From NCBI RefSeq assembly GCF_033958435.1, contig NC_134137.1, positions 229,999,501 to 230,063,500 of the forward strand: a stretch of DNA of 64,000 nt, read 5' to 3'. This document shows positions 50,953-62,349 of this stretch, piece by piece; positions within the stretch are counted from its first letter, which is position 1; every line of letters starts with the position of its first letter. The notes below the pieces were generated by a model. That model saw only the letters and a list, made by a program, of their open reading frames with translations. It ran no database searches and was not told where the DNA came from. Origin of the DNA: Carettochelys insculpta (taxonomy: Eukaryota; Chordata; Testudines; Carettochelyidae). The position numbers and the translations under genes were made by a program.

Positions 50953-53130
50953 CTAGTGGCACCAGTGCATGCCCCAGCGGCAACCCCACATGGGCACAGG
51001 AGTTGGTGGGGTCCCCGCCTCCTCGCACTCTGCTTTGGGGCTCCCCAGCCATGTACGAGGCTCAGGCAGCCCCCGAGTGGTGGAGCTGTGGTAACAGAAG
51101 GGGACAGAGGGACAGGCCATTAGTACCATGACCTGGCCCCAGGGCCATGCCCCCTGTATTACCCTCCGCCCCACTGTCCAATGACCCAGGGGATCCTGGT
51201 CGCTGGGGTCCCTGCATAGGTGGAGCACAGGCAGGCTTTGGTCACTCTCCCTCCCTTTCCTCCCTGGGGGTGCAGCCTGTGGTGCTGTCGAGGGAGGCAG
51301 GTGCTGAGTGCCAACTGTGGCCATCCAGGACTCATTCAGACTTGGGCTGGTGGCCGTTAAGTGGCCTGCTTCCAGCTGTGGCAGAGGCAGGCACCCCCTC
51401 CCCACATTTTGGGGTGCCCAAAACACATGGGCCCTACCTGAAGGTCCCTCCAGAAACTCAGGGGAGGCCCGGGTGGAGGGTGCTTGGCTGAAGGTCTCCA
51501 AGTGTATAGCTATGACAACGGTCCCATCACTAGAGCTCTCATCACTGCTGGTGGGCTTAGTCTCATGGCCCATCCGCCGGGGGATGCTGGTGTCCCAGAG
51601 TCCCAGCAGGTCCTCAGCATCCGTGTCAGGTTCCAGTCTGGTGGGCTGCGTCTACACGTGCACGCTACTTCGAAGTAGCGGCAGTAACTTCGAAATAGCG
51701 CCCGTCACGTCTACACGTGTTGGGCGCTATTTCGAAGTTGAAATCGACGTTAGGCGGCGAGACGTCGAAGTCGCTAACCCCATGAGCGGATGGGAATAGC
51801 GCCCTACTTCGACGTTCAACATCGAAGTAGGGACGTGTAGACGATCCGCGTCCCGCAACATCGAAATAGCGGGGTCCTCCATGGCAGCCATCAGCTGGGG
51901 GGTTGAGAGATACTCTCTCTCCAGCCCTTGCGGGGCTCTGTGGTCACCGTGGGCAGCAGCCCTTAGCCCAGGGCTTCTGGCTGCTGCTGCTGCAGCTGGG
52001 GGTCCGTGCTGCATATACAGGGTCTGCAACTAGTTGTTGGCTCTGTGTATCTTGCACTGTTTAATGAAAGTGTGTCTGGGAGGGGCCCTTTAAGGGAGCG
52101 ACTTGCTGTTGAGTCCGCCCCGTGACCCTGTCTGCAGCTGTGCCTGGCTCCCTTATTTCGATGTGTGCTACTTTGGCGTGTAGACGTTCCCTCGCTGCGC
52201 CTATTTCGATGTTGGGCTGAGCAACGTCGAAGTTGAACATCGACGTTGCCAGCCCTGGAGGACGTGTAGACGTTATTCATCGAAATAGCCTATTTCCATG
52301 TCGCAACATCGAAATAAGCTATTTCGAAGTTGGGTGCACGTGTAGACGTAGCCGTGGTGTCCAGTACCACGATAGGCAGTGATGCCTCTTTGGGCGCCAG
52401 GAGGCAATTGAGCATATTGAAGTAGGGGCAGCTGGTGGGAGCTGCCCGCAGCCACTGGCCACATCCTGGGCCCAACAGTATGCCTGATGGAGCTCTTCCA
52501 CTTTGCTGTGTACTTGGTCTGGCATGCAGTGGGGGTGCCCAGACACTCAGGCCGGTGGCTAGCTGGCCAAACGCTGCAGCACCCCAGCACTAGCTGCCTG
52601 TCTGCAGAGAAACCTCTTTGTCACCCCAAAGTTCTTCATCTCTTCCTCTGTCCAAGAGCGGGCCTCTTCTTGGGGCCCTGGCTGGGCTCCTGAGTGCTCT
52701 CTGCCAGCTCTGAGGCAGGCCCCTGGGCAGTGCAGGTGTCTAAGGCAGTGGTGGGGTGGCTCTTGCAGGCAGAGCATCAAGAGGAGGGCATGCTGCTGGC
52801 AGCTTGTGCCTCAGATGCTGCTAGCATACTCTCACAGCTTCCTGCCATGGGGTTTCTGGGTCCATGCAGCTTTAAACGCAGCCGGATGCAGAGAACACAG
52901 AGCTCCACTGAGGCTGTCAGGGGCGTCACTGTGCTCCAGCTAGCCAGCACCACGGAGGACTGCTCTTCCGAAAGAGCGGCCCACAAAGCATCTACACATT
53001 TTCTTTTGAAAGAGTCTTTCGAAAAGGGCCGCCCTCTCTGAAACAGGAATGGAAGAGTGGTTTCGACAGGCAGACCGCATTCTTTCAAAAATCCTTTCAA
53101 AACACCGCACTGTGCGTGAAGATGCTCCAC
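50953..53130 (-). pseudogene. Harbinger Myb/SANT partner gene, split by a MITE
   Basis: The minus-strand start region at about 52700-52390 encodes RSWTEEEMKNFGV and later CQTKYTAKWKSSIRH in different frames, a Myb/SANT-like DNA-binding domain. The reading is then interrupted by the MITE at 51644-52353 and resumes at about 51640-50953 with an acidic and serine-rich region (SSDESSSDGTVV). Frameshifts occur on both sides. It is the divergent partner of the plus-strand nuclease. Confidence 0.6.
51644..52353 (-). mobile_element. Harbinger-like MITE, copy 2
   Basis: A 710-bp element with nearly perfect ends GGCTRCGTCTACACGTGCAC, flanked by GTG at 51641-51643 and 52354-52356. It is related to copies 1 and 3 over its whole length, in reverse orientation to copy 1. 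It carries the same interior relic and CTTCGAAGTAG palindromes. It sits inside the Myb/SANT gene of the larger element. Confidence 0.85.
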
Positions 53131-53201
53131 CAGATCTTTTGAAAGAGGCCCTCCTATCGAAAATTATTTCGAAAGGACTTGCTGGTGAAGACTTGTCCTC
53201 A

Positions 53202-53870
53202 AGGTTTGCATGCACATGGCTCACCTGAGCCCAGGAAATTTTTCCATTAGCAGTGTCTGTTTCTCTGGGGCTTTGGGATGTGATACACTGACTGTCAGAT
53301 GCTTTGTATATTGGACAGACTTCAAACTCTCTTAGACAAAGAGTTAATGGGTACAAAACAGACATAAAAACACTCCTGATCCACAAACCAGTCAGCCAGC
53401 ATTTTAATGGAGTGGGCCGCTCCGTTAATGACTTAAAAGTTTGAGGCTTACTGAAGAGAAATTTTCACAACACTCTTAAAGAGAGGCTGCTGAACTCTCT
53501 TTCATATTCAATTTGACACATTAACATGTGATTTGAACTGGGATGGGAATTTTCTGGGTCATTATAGGGGCTCGTTTGCATACTTGGCTTAATCTAATTC
53601 TTGACTCCCTACCCCTGGCTTCTGCCCCTCTACTCTCTGATTTGCTCACCTTGATAATTTTTTTTTCTGATTTGTCCACCTTGATTACTGTTTTTGGTTC
53701 TCTGTGCCTTAAATATTAAGTCTGTTCTGGTATGGCTATGATCTGAAGAAGTGGGTCTGTCCCACAAAACCTCACCTAATACATTATTTTGTTAGTCTTT
53801 AAAGTGCCACTTGACTGCTTTTTTGTTTTGATAGTATATAGACTAGCACGGCTTTCTCTGACATTACAGA
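53202..53870 (+). mobile_element. Penelope-like element, 3' part with GIY-YIG remnants
   Basis: Plus-strand reading gives DALYIGQTS(N)SL-like sequence at about 53295-53330 (the YIG half of GIY-YIG), then LLIHKPVSQHFNGVGRSVND. The non-coding tail has TCTGAAGAAGTGGGTCTGTC, ACAAAACCTCACCTAATACA and TTAGTCTTTAAAGTGCCACT. The element ends near CACGGCTTTCTCTGACATTA. Stops are present. It adjoins the Harbinger target duplication. Confidence 0.7.
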
Positions 53871-53874
53871 GGGT

Positions 53875-54253
53875 GGTGGATTATACTGCTTCCAAACAAG
53901 AACTCTTCCTTAGATTCATCATCCATCCAAGTATCCAGCTGTTAAATGGAAAGAAGCTGGGTTGATGTAGGTGGTATTGCTATAGCCCTCAGTCAGCAGG
54001 ACTGAAAATTGCTGGATGTATATGCACAGACTTGATGCCATCTAAAGAATGCTGAAGCAAAAGTGTCTTGGCTAACAGGGCACTTCTAGGAGTACTGATA
54101 TTTGACCAGCTTGATTTTCCTCTGGACTTCAGATAAGAATGGAATAGGTCAGAAAGTATTATTAGTTATTCAAAACACAGCACTAAGAATGAATCCCCTT
54201 TGCAACCATCCTCAAGCTGCTTCAGAGCAGTAGGCCAGGCATTTGAAAGACAG
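53875..54253. other. Spacer without recognised feature
   Basis: Ordinary AT-rich DNA between a Penelope-like fragment and the next Harbinger-type element. Confidence 0.4.
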
Positions 54254-54664
54254 TGAGGCTGCATCTACACTACAAGATAAATTTGAATTTATTAATATCA
54301 ATTTTGTAATTCTGGAAATTGTAAGTTCAAATTTGACCATCCTCACCTACCCACATGCTCCTCACAAATTCAAATTTTTTGCTTCCACACTCAATTGGCA
54401 AACGTCAACTGTTGCAGTAGTGCATTGTGGGAACTTATCCCACAGTTCCCTCATCCCTGTAGCGATCCAGGTTATGCTCGCTGGTCTTTGACATCTTCCC
54501 ACATTGCATTTTCCTCATTCCCCTCCCATGCTAAGCAAACATCCATTTTTAGCGTTGAAAGGAAGGAAAGGTAGGGCATCCAAAGAGATGGCAAAAAAGT
54601 TCACAGAAATGTCTTTCTTCTGTAGCTGAACTCTCAATTGGCCATTCACATCACCAACTGGCCA

Positions 54665-55690
54665 TCACGGAGTGCTGTGTACCACAGTGGGCCAACATGT
54701 GTGCTGCCGGCTGGGAGATGCATTGCCATCACCCCACAGACCTGGGTGTGCACCCCACTGCATACATACCAGAGGTTCCCTTGGCAACATCCAGGGATGC
54801 CCGGCTTCCAGTAGCCCAGTTTGATGAGCGGGAGGGGATGCAGAGCGCGAGATTCCCCTCCCCACTTGACACACGGTGGTCACATTGGCCTCCTGGGTCC
54901 CCGGTCTGGGCTGCTCCCCCACCTCCATCTGCTGCTCATCTGCTGATATATCCAGGACTGCTGCGGTTGGGGAGCTGTCCAGGGGCTCCAGGATGCCCCA
55001 GGGCTCCCAGAAATCGGGGCAAGTAGCTGGGGCTGCTCCAGAGCGGCCGGCGTGGGCACGGTCCTGGGCCCAGCCCTGCCACAGTTCTTTAACTTTACTG
55101 TGTACCTGTTCCACAATACGCTCCGTGTGGTCTCTTGTGAAGAGGCCACGGGCCAGGCAGGTGATGTTGCGGCATTTCACCAATTGATGCCCATCTCATG
55201 GAGGACCTCATCCTCTTTCCAGAGGCCCAGGAGGTCCTGCAGCTCCTGCTACATCCAGGAGGGGGCCCCCTTTTTTATGTTTTTGCTCCCCCAACCTAGA
55301 ACCCTGGGAGCCCTGGGGCTCATGCGGTGGCTGTGTGCAGGCCATCATCGCATCACTCAGAGCATGCAGCAGGAGCTCATCCTGCGGCTGCTCCTAGCAC
55401 GCTCTCAGCTTCCTGCCATGAGGTTCCTGCATGCGTGCTGCTTTACTGTGGCTGGACAGAGGGATCATAGAGCCCCGTTGCTGCCGGATGGAGCAGTCCC
55501 GTGCTCCAGCTGACCGGCGCCATGGCAGACCCCTTTTTCAAAAAAGCAGGATGTGGAGCGTCTACAGGTGTACTCTTTCGATTTAGTTTTTCAAAAGGGG
55601 GTGATCTTCCTGGTACAGGATCGGAGTTTGGATTTTGGCCTCTGCACCCTGTTCTTTTGATTTTCTTTTGAAATAAGGTTTTGCACATGT
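54665..55690 (-). pseudogene. Harbinger Myb/SANT-like gene relic
   Basis: The minus-strand segment at 55187-54665 encodes NITCLARGLFTRDHTERIVEQ and VHSKVKELWQ, the third-helix part of the Myb/SANT domain. A proline- and glutamine-rich tail follows. Upstream pieces in other frames extend to about 55690. Frameshifts make it non-functional. It parallels the gene at 50953-53130. Confidence 0.55.
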
Positions 55691-55691
55691 A

Positions 55692-56402
55692 AGCCGTGTC
55701 TACATGTGCACGCTACTTCGAAGTAGCAGCACTAACTTTGAAATAGCACCCGTCACGGCTACACGCGTCAGGCGCTATTTCGAAGTTAACTTCGACGTTA
55801 GGCGGTGAGACGTTGAAGTCGCTATCCTCATCAGGAGATGGGGATAGCGCCCTACTTCGACGTTCAACGTCGAAGTAGGGACCGTGTAGTCATTGCGCGT
55901 CCCGCAACTTCGAAATAGTGGGGTCCGCCATGGGGGCCATCAGCTGAGGGGTTGAGAGACGCTCTCTCTCCAGCCCCTGAGGGGCTCTATGGTCACCGTG
56001 GGCAGCAGCCCTTAGCCCAGGGCTTCTGGCTGCTGCTGCCGCAGCTGGGGATCCATGCTGCAGGCACAGGGTCTGCAACCAGTTGTCGGCTCTGTGGATC
56101 TTGTGTTGTTTAGTGCAACTGTGTCTGGGAGGGGCCCTTTAAGGGAGCAGTTTGCTGTTGAGTCCGCCCTGTGACCCTGTCTGCAGCTGTGCCTGGCACC
56201 CTTATTTCAATGTGTGCTACTTTGGCGTGTAGACTTTCCCTCGCAGCACCTATTTCAATGAGGTGCCGCGCAACGTCGAAGTTGAACATCGACGTTGCCA
56301 GCCCTGGAGGACGTGTAGACGTTATTCATTGAAATAGCCTATTTCGATGTTGCTACATCGAAATAAGCTACTTCGATGTAGGCTTCATGTATAGACGTAG
56401 CC
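55692..56402 (-). mobile_element. Harbinger-like MITE, copy 3
   Basis: A 711-bp element with ends AGCCGTGTCTACATGTGCAC and (reverse complement) GGCTACGTCTATACATGAAG, flanked by GTA (55689-55691 and 56403-56405). Collinear with copy 2 and inverted relative to copy 1. It is nested in the Harbinger-type element at 54257. Confidence 0.82.
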
Positions 56403-56879
56403 GTAGACACCCCTCCTGTTCGTATACACGTAGATACAGCTTAAGGGCTTCTGTGCAACAACTGCATTCTCAACTGACCATCCGCTGAGTGTCCCCCTCC
56501 CATCATTGCATCTGACCCCTGAAAATAATACAGGGGCACAGAATGTATTCTAAACTTAGAAGAAAGAGGGTAGAAAAGTCTTGGAAAAAAGAATTTTTGA
56601 CTTTCCCCTTCACTACACAGACACTGCCATCACTATCACACACGGAACTTATAATGCAAACAAGAATCTCAACTAGTCCTCCCGCCTCCGCCCTGTTTCT
56701 GAGGGGGGTCAAAGCATAAAGACAGATAGGAAATGTTAGAAAAAAAGATTTTATAACCAAAATATGAAACCAGCAGGTGTCTGCAATGGACAGCAAGCTC
56801 CCAAAGATATTTTTGGCAGGAGGAGGGTGCTGTCGTCTGCAGCTGCAGAGACGCTTGCACTACTGAAGTAGCTGAAGTA

Positions 56880-57665
56880 GTCCCCCCGCCTACCTTAGCC
56901 ACCGATGGAGATTTGCCCCCGGCGGCAGCAAGCCCCAGTAGTCCCATGCTATGGGTGTGGGGGAGATTCAGTGGAGGGGCCACAGTCACTCTAACTCAGA
57001 GACCCATCCATGCAACAAACCTCATTGCCAGCTCTGCCCACATATCTACACCAGCAACACCATTACAGGACCTAACCAGATCAGCCACACCATCGTGGGT
57101 TCATTCAGCTTCACATCTACCAATATAATTTATGCCATCATGTGCCAGCAATGCCCCTCTGCTATATACATCGGACAAACTGGACAGTCTCTACATAAAA
57201 GAATAAAACGCACACAAATCAGATATCAGAAATGGCAATATACAAAAACCCGTAGGAGAGCACTTCAATCTCCCGGGCCACACAGTAGCAGACTTAAAAG
57301 TAGCTATCCTACAGCAAAAAAATTTCAGGACCAGACTCCAAAGAGAAATTGCTGAGCTACAGTTCATCTGCAAATTCGACACCCTCAGCTCAGGCTTAAA
57401 CAAAGACTGTGAATGGCTGGCTAAATACAAAAGCAGCTTCCCCTCCCCTTGGTGTTCACACCTCCAGATCAACTGCTGGTAGTAAGCCTCACCCTTGCTG
57501 ACTGAGCTAACCTTGTTATCCCCACCCTTGCCCTGGCTTATTTATACCTGGCAGATTTCCATGACCAGCATCTGATGAAGTGAGTCTGTGCTCACGAAAG
57601 CTCATGCTCAAAACTTTTCTGTTAGTCTATTAGGTGCCACAGGACCCCTCGTTGCTGTTACAGTG
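56880..57665 (+). mobile_element. Penelope-like element, 3' part with GIY-YIG endonuclease
   Basis: Plus strand: a cysteine/histidine segment (HPCNKPHCQLCPHI) precedes the GIY-YIG domain, with NIIYAIMCQQC and AIYIGQTGQSLHKRI. After a frameshift near 57210 the frame continues with HFNLPGHTVADLKVAILQQK and AELQFICKFDTLSSGLN. The tail reads GATGAAGTGAGTCTGTGCTC, ACGAAAGCTCATGCTC and TTAGTCTATTAGGTGCCACA. The RT domain is missing, as in most 5'-truncated copies. Confidence 0.8.
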
Positions 57666-57739
57666 AAGATAGTTATGCGGTAATATTGAGCTAACTGCCT
57701 TAAATTCCAATTTATCTCATAGTGTAGACACAGCCTAAT

Positions 57740-58555
57740 TAAGGGAAAGGACCTCCAACTATCCTGCTTGATATGACCCACCTATGAGCCATTGAGCTGA
57801 GGCAGGGACATACTGAGTTATCCTGGTGACGTAGTCATGCCACCTGACAAAGTGACATGTTAATTAAGTCTAGACTTCAGAACGCATGTTATATTTTTAT
57901 TTCATATGTAACGGTTTCCAAAATATACCTGTTACGGCTCAAATCTCTGTGCTTGTTCTTCAAATCAAGAGATACAAAATAGTTCCCTTTGGTTGGGATA
58001 ATCACTCTCAACCTTTAATGATACACAGAACAGTCAGTTGTCTGAGATCAAAACATGGTGTTCAGCATTGCTTCTTTTTGGAAATAAGGAACTATGTTGA
58101 ATAAAAAAGACTGCTCCTGTGCTGAGGTGGAACCCATTCAAACTGAACAGGGAGTCTATCTCTAGGTTCAGAGCCCTCTTATGAGAAAAATACCCAGAGG
58201 ACAGGGAAGGGAGCTTTTTGGTAGGAAGGGACAGAAGTTCTATTGCATGCCTGGTGGTGGCAGTCTACAGGCCCTAAATGTTCAAGGTGATATGACGCCA
58301 CACTGGCAAGAAATGGGCAAGAGGGTCCCTGAACAGAGTGTCTGTACCAGGTGACAAGGGGACTGGTTGAAAGGCTCTCTCAAAATGATTGCTTAGCTAG
58401 GGAGAGAGAGAGAGCACGACACTCGGTGTACTGTGTTGCACTCTCAGCTTCTTGGGAAGCTCACAGGCCCTGTAATGATCAAACAGACAAGGAACAGAAT
58501 GTTGCTTATACAGAGGTTATTTGGAGTACATTATCTGAGGTGCTGGAGTGAATAC
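57740..58555. other. Unrecognised stretch
   Basis: No exon or repeat terminus recognised. A short GA run lies at 58399-58413. Confidence 0.4.
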
Positions 58556-58559
58556 ACCT

Positions 58560-58790
58560 AGGGACCAAAAGTTGTGTGAGTGTCCTTAAGAGGATGTCCA
58601 TTTTATCACTAAACAGGTTGTTGCTCTCAAAAGGGAGGTTCTCCACAGCAGCTTGAACTTTCTCAGAAACCCAGGACTATAACCATGAAGTTCATCTCAG
58701 GATAACAGAAGTCACCATGGAAGCTGCGTCTGCTGTATCAAATGCAGTTTGGAGAGACTATATCAGTTTACTCTTGCCATTAATGGCCTG
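58560..58790 (-). mobile_element. Possible retroelement gag fragment
   Basis: Minus-strand reading shows SLQTAFDTADAASMVTSV then VENLPFESNNLFSDKMD with stops between. It resembles the gag-like protein of reptile LTR or DIRS-type retroelements (an alanine-rich helix followed by LPF..LFS). The class is uncertain. Confidence 0.4.
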
Positions 58791-59341
58791 GAATTGTAGT
58801 CTAAGTTCTTAGTGTAGTTCCTTGGTGAACCCACAAAACTTATTGTAATTAATACAATCATATTCAAATATCAACGCCTGACAGTGCACAATGTGAAACC
58901 ACAGGCTAGCTAAGGTCCAGTCTTTAGGCATCCTTGTCTGATGGTGTAGATGTAGGCTAGTGTAGTCTGTTACATCAGTGATGACCTGAACCCCTAGAGA
59001 GTTCAGAGCTGTGTACTAAATTAAGTACACTTAAACTTCTGAAATCCAGCAACCTTGGGAAACAGGATATGCCAAATTATGGAATTTTCTAGACCATGAC
59101 TGTTTACCATAATGAAGGATAAACAAAGTCTATTAGTAAAGCTTTTGTATGCACTTTTATAGAGTAGTGTACACATATAAAATGTTGCACGATAAGCCCT
59201 TAATGCACTGTATTAAAACTTACTTTGTTTTTGTAATAATGTGTAGGTAATTAAGCAGAAAACCTCTAATTGTACAGTTCAGTGCTCTGCCATTTCTCAT
59301 ATTTACAGGTTAAATTTGTGCTGGACAGTACAATACACTTA

Positions 59342-59622
59342 GGGCTTGTCTACACTAGCTCCCTACTTCAAAGGCAGCATGGTTAAGTAGGGTGCTGGGA
59401 GCTTATTAATGAAGTGCTGTGGTGCATATGCAGCACTTCATTAAGCAAATCCCACTCTCCCGCCCCCCCCGGCGGCAACTCCGAAGTTTTAAACTTCAAA
59501 GTGCCGGCTTGTGTGTAGCTGCGGCTCACCCCCCGGTACTTTGAAGTTGCCGCTGGGGCAGGAAATTTGCTGAATGAAGTGATGCATATGCACTTAAGTA
59601 GGGAGCTAGTGTAGACAAGCCC
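59342..59622. mobile_element. MITE with perfect 27-bp inverted ends
   Basis: The arms 59342-59368 and 59596-59622 are exact reverse complements (GGGCTTGTCTACACTAGCTC and onwards). Flanks are TTA (59339-59341) and ATA (59623-59625), a 3-bp duplication with one difference. The interior carries AACTTCAAAGTGCCGG and GTACTTTGAAGTTGCCG, further inverted motifs. It is the best preserved small element of the window. Confidence 0.82.
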
Positions 59623-59629
59623 ATATTGT

Positions 59630-60285
59630 AATAGGGTCAGGCCAGCAGCCCCTATTAGAAAGGGGAAAAAGGCACCTCAGGCCATCAACCTGAGCTAGGG
59701 AAGGAAGGGAAACAGCTGTTTCTGCATGCAGGTAAAAGCAACAGCAATTAACTAATGAGAGCCAGCTGATTTCACTGCCAGAAGGTGTGCTGGCTGGGCT
59801 TTAAAGGCAGCTCCTGTCAGGTAAGGAGGCGGGAGTGAAAGAGCAGGTGGACAAACAGGGAAGCATTGAGAGACAGACAGACAAGGAGTCTTGGGGCGAG
59901 GGTGTTTGCAAAGACAGTTGGGGAAGGAAGAGTGTCTGGGCTTCTCTCCCCCACCAGGGCTGAGAGCCCTGGCCATGACTAGGGGAAGGAAAGAGACTGA
60001 CCTATTGACCCAGAACAACAGAGGCGGGTGCAGCATAAGCCCTCCAGCCAGTGGGAGAGGTGTGGGACCTGAGTCAGATAGGGGCACCCTTTTCGTTTTG
60101 TTGCACTGTATTTAAACTTAGTTTGTTTTTATCAGCGTTGTAGGGCTCCAGCTACAGAGAGGTTTGAACTATGGGTGTTCCCAGATGGCAGGCACCCAGA
60201 TTAAGGAGGTTCAAAGTATATTCCGCTCCCTAAGCCAGTACAAGGTATTTCTTATCTGTCCTTTTGAGAGTGGGGATGAAAGTAA
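59630..60285. other. GC-rich stretch, possibly an LTR or leader
   Basis: GGGGAAAAAGGCACCTCAGG, AACAGCTG-type motifs and TTTAAAGGCAGCTCC resemble reptile retroelement LTR or leader sequence. No paired LTR was found. Confidence 0.3.
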
Positions 60286-60289
60286 CTGG

Positions 60290-60560
60290 GGTTTGCCAGG
60301 CTATCTGGCCTGTTCTATGGCCTTATTCATCAGAAGATTTTGTTGGGGCATGCAGGCTGTAAGATATCCTGCAGTTTTTAAGCAGTGTCCTCAACTTCTC
60401 CAGGATAAACTGGAGTACATTCATGATTTTCCTCATGAAACCCTCAAACTGTTTATAGTCATTGAGTGGTGACAGTGAAGTCAGTACAGCTCCCTTATCA
60501 GTAGATGAGGATGAAAGTGCCACAGGAGCGAGTAGGTCTATTTATGCCAGTAGTTCTCAT
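60290..60560 (-). mobile_element. Possible retroelement gag fragment
   Basis: A 66-codon minus-strand frame with serine-rich SSSSTDKGA and then FEGFMRKIMNVLQFILEKLR resembles the middle part of the same gag type as 58560-58790 (the order on the minus strand is consistent). Weak evidence. Confidence 0.33.
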
Positions 60561-61565
60561 CCCTCACACTGCTCTTGAGAGGGACATGATTCTTCTCAAT
60601 AAGGAGACCCCTGTCTCATCTCTTGCTGCGATTCTCTGAAATCAGATCTAAAATACAGTTTCCAGGAATCTCAATAGAACCAGGATGAGATTTCATGGGT
60701 AAGGAGGTGGTCCCTATAAAGGAGGCTTATTCAGGTCTTGATTGAAGTAATATGGCCTATTGGAAAGAGAAGGTACACAGGAACCACAAATCTCTGTTGG
60801 GGCTATTCTTTTGCCTCTTGATAAGGCAATGGTGCCAAATCCATTTTCTTGCTGTACCATGGTACCATCAGTATACTCAGTGACTGTTCCCCACTATCCC
60901 TGAATGATGCTGAAGTCAGCCCTGTCCCTGCAGTTATAAACTGTTTCAGACCACTGTTGGCCATCGGTATCAATGAATCAAGCCACATCTCTCCGTGAGC
61001 TCCTAAGTGCTCTCACACTGGGGAACACAGTCTCACTAAATTTGGAGGGCACAAGGGAAGCAGTCCTCTTCTTAGATGAAGGCTTAGAGGGGATTTCCCT
61101 CACTTTCTATGGGTGCGCGTACTCTTTCCCTCCTCCCATGTGCTCTACTTAAAGATCCTTAGCGATGACCTCTGATGATCCAGAGTTCAGAAGGACTATG
61201 CTCAGGCGAGCAGCTCTTGGCATCTCCAGATAAAGTACAAGGGACTATGTTGACCCAGGGTTGGACTGGGGCTTCTAAGTGTTCTCTCAAGAATCTCCTA
61301 AGCTAGAACTTGAGACTCTCCTGCAGCACTGCCATCTTTCATGCCTAAATCACTCCTTACAAGAAACACCAAGGTTAGTCATGCTCATGGTACTGCCTAC
61401 CTTACCTTAGCAACAATAGTAATCAACTGGGCTGTAGAAACATTGGTTCAATTCATCCCTTTACCTACTGGAGAAAAAAAAATTGAACAGTGGTCTCATC
61501 TCTCTGGGAGCATGTGCTAACCAGCACGGTATGAAATAATACATTCACGTTCTCCAAATGTAGCT
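60560..61565. other. Unrecognised stretch
   Basis: Possibly the 5' continuation of the retroelement relic on the minus strand, but no motif was identified. No exon seen. Confidence 0.35.
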
Positions 61566-61569
61566 GTTC

Positions 61570-61665
61570 CACTGTGTATGAATAAGTAAAGAGTCAGGAA
61601 AATGTGATCTGGGGTTTGCTGCTTCCCAAGAGAGTACTCTAACCGCTATGCTACAGTTACAAAAG
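61570..61665 (-). mobile_element. tRNA-derived SINE head
   Basis: On the minus strand, GTAGCATAGCGGTTAGAGTA (A-box type) and then CAGCAAACCCCAGATCACA in the B-box position. No cloverleaf could be closed with confidence, so it is not a functional tRNA gene. Confidence 0.45.
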
Positions 61666-61669
61666 AGCC

Positions 61670-62300
61670 ACCACCACCTCTTCCTTTGTCTGGATACTAA
61701 ATGGAACCTGATTTGGTAGGTATGCTCTGAACATTCCTACCAGATCTGGTTCCACAAGCAGGACAAGGGGCAGGCACTTACCTTTACCAGGTTCATGGAT
61801 CATATGGGGACTTAGATGTGAGATAAGCATCTGAATGCCTACAGTGAGGGAGCAAGACCAGGCATGCAAATTTAGGGGCCCAGAGAACATTTGCCATGCA
61901 AATTTAAGTGCCAAATGCATTTAGGTATCTACAGAATTACACAGTACCAGACAGAGTTTTTGGTGAGTTACAATGGCCCTAAATCCCTTTGTGCACCTGG
62001 GCTGAGGTGACTGTACCAGGCTCAGTCTGTTATTGATAGCCTAGAATAGAACTCAGGTAGTCACACCCAGGCTGCTACCCCCATCCACTGAGCATGCTGC
62101 TTGCCCTTCAGTTTAGCCCAGCCTGATCTGTGATCAATCACAAGCACAAAGTTCAACTGAAGCTTGTATTTACAATATTAATGTATTTTAAGACTATGGA
62201 TGCAGAAGTTTCAGAAAAGATGACACGAGTGAAAATAAAGGGATCAATAGAGTGATAACTGGGTGAAATATAATGACCTGTGATGTACAGAATGGCAGAC
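61670..62300. other. Unrecognised stretch
   Basis: No recognisable exon or mobile element. Confidence 0.4.
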
Positions 62301-62304
62301 AATA

Positions 62305-62345
62305 TGATCTAATGATCCCTCCTGGCCTTGAACTCTATGAAGAAT
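62305..62345 (+). mobile_element. CR1 3' tail fragment
   Basis: GATCTAATGATCCCTCCTGG then CCTTGAACTCTATGAAGA is a CR1 terminal segment. Confidence 0.6.
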
Positions 62346-62349
62346 AGCA

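Larger units (their letters stand above)
48585..53198. mobile_element. Two-gene Harbinger-type DNA transposon, decayed
   Basis: The left end GGCTATATCTACATTACAGG and the right end (reverse complement GGACAAGTCTTCACCAGCAA) are diverged inverted repeats leading into shared CCTTTC. TCA flanks both sides (48582-48584, 53199-53201). Subterminal CTTTCGAAAG-type palindromes are frequent. A DDE nuclease relic lies on the plus strand and a Myb/SANT relic on the minus strand, which is the PIF/Harbinger two-protein layout. A 710-bp MITE is nested inside. Confidence 0.72.
54257..57735. mobile_element. Harbinger-type transposon with nested insertions
   Basis: The ends GGCTGCATCTACACTACAAG and (reverse complement) GGCTGTGTCTACACTATGAG are followed by shared ATAAATT(T/G)GAATTTA, an inverted repeat of about 35 bp. 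Flanks are TGA (54254-54256) and TAA (57736-57738), a slightly diverged 3-bp duplication. A Myb/SANT-type relic is inside. The element also hosts the MITE at 55692-56402 and a Penelope-like element at about 56880-57665. Confidence 0.72.

Noticed and set aside
50397..51573. Overlapping long frames on both strands in the Harbinger region
   Set aside because: High GC content removes stops in many phases. Only the nuclease and Myb/SANT pieces carry recognisable motifs.
61570..61665. tRNA gene on the minus strand
   Set aside because: Only A- and B-box-like motifs are present. Stems do not pair convincingly, so a SINE head is more likely.
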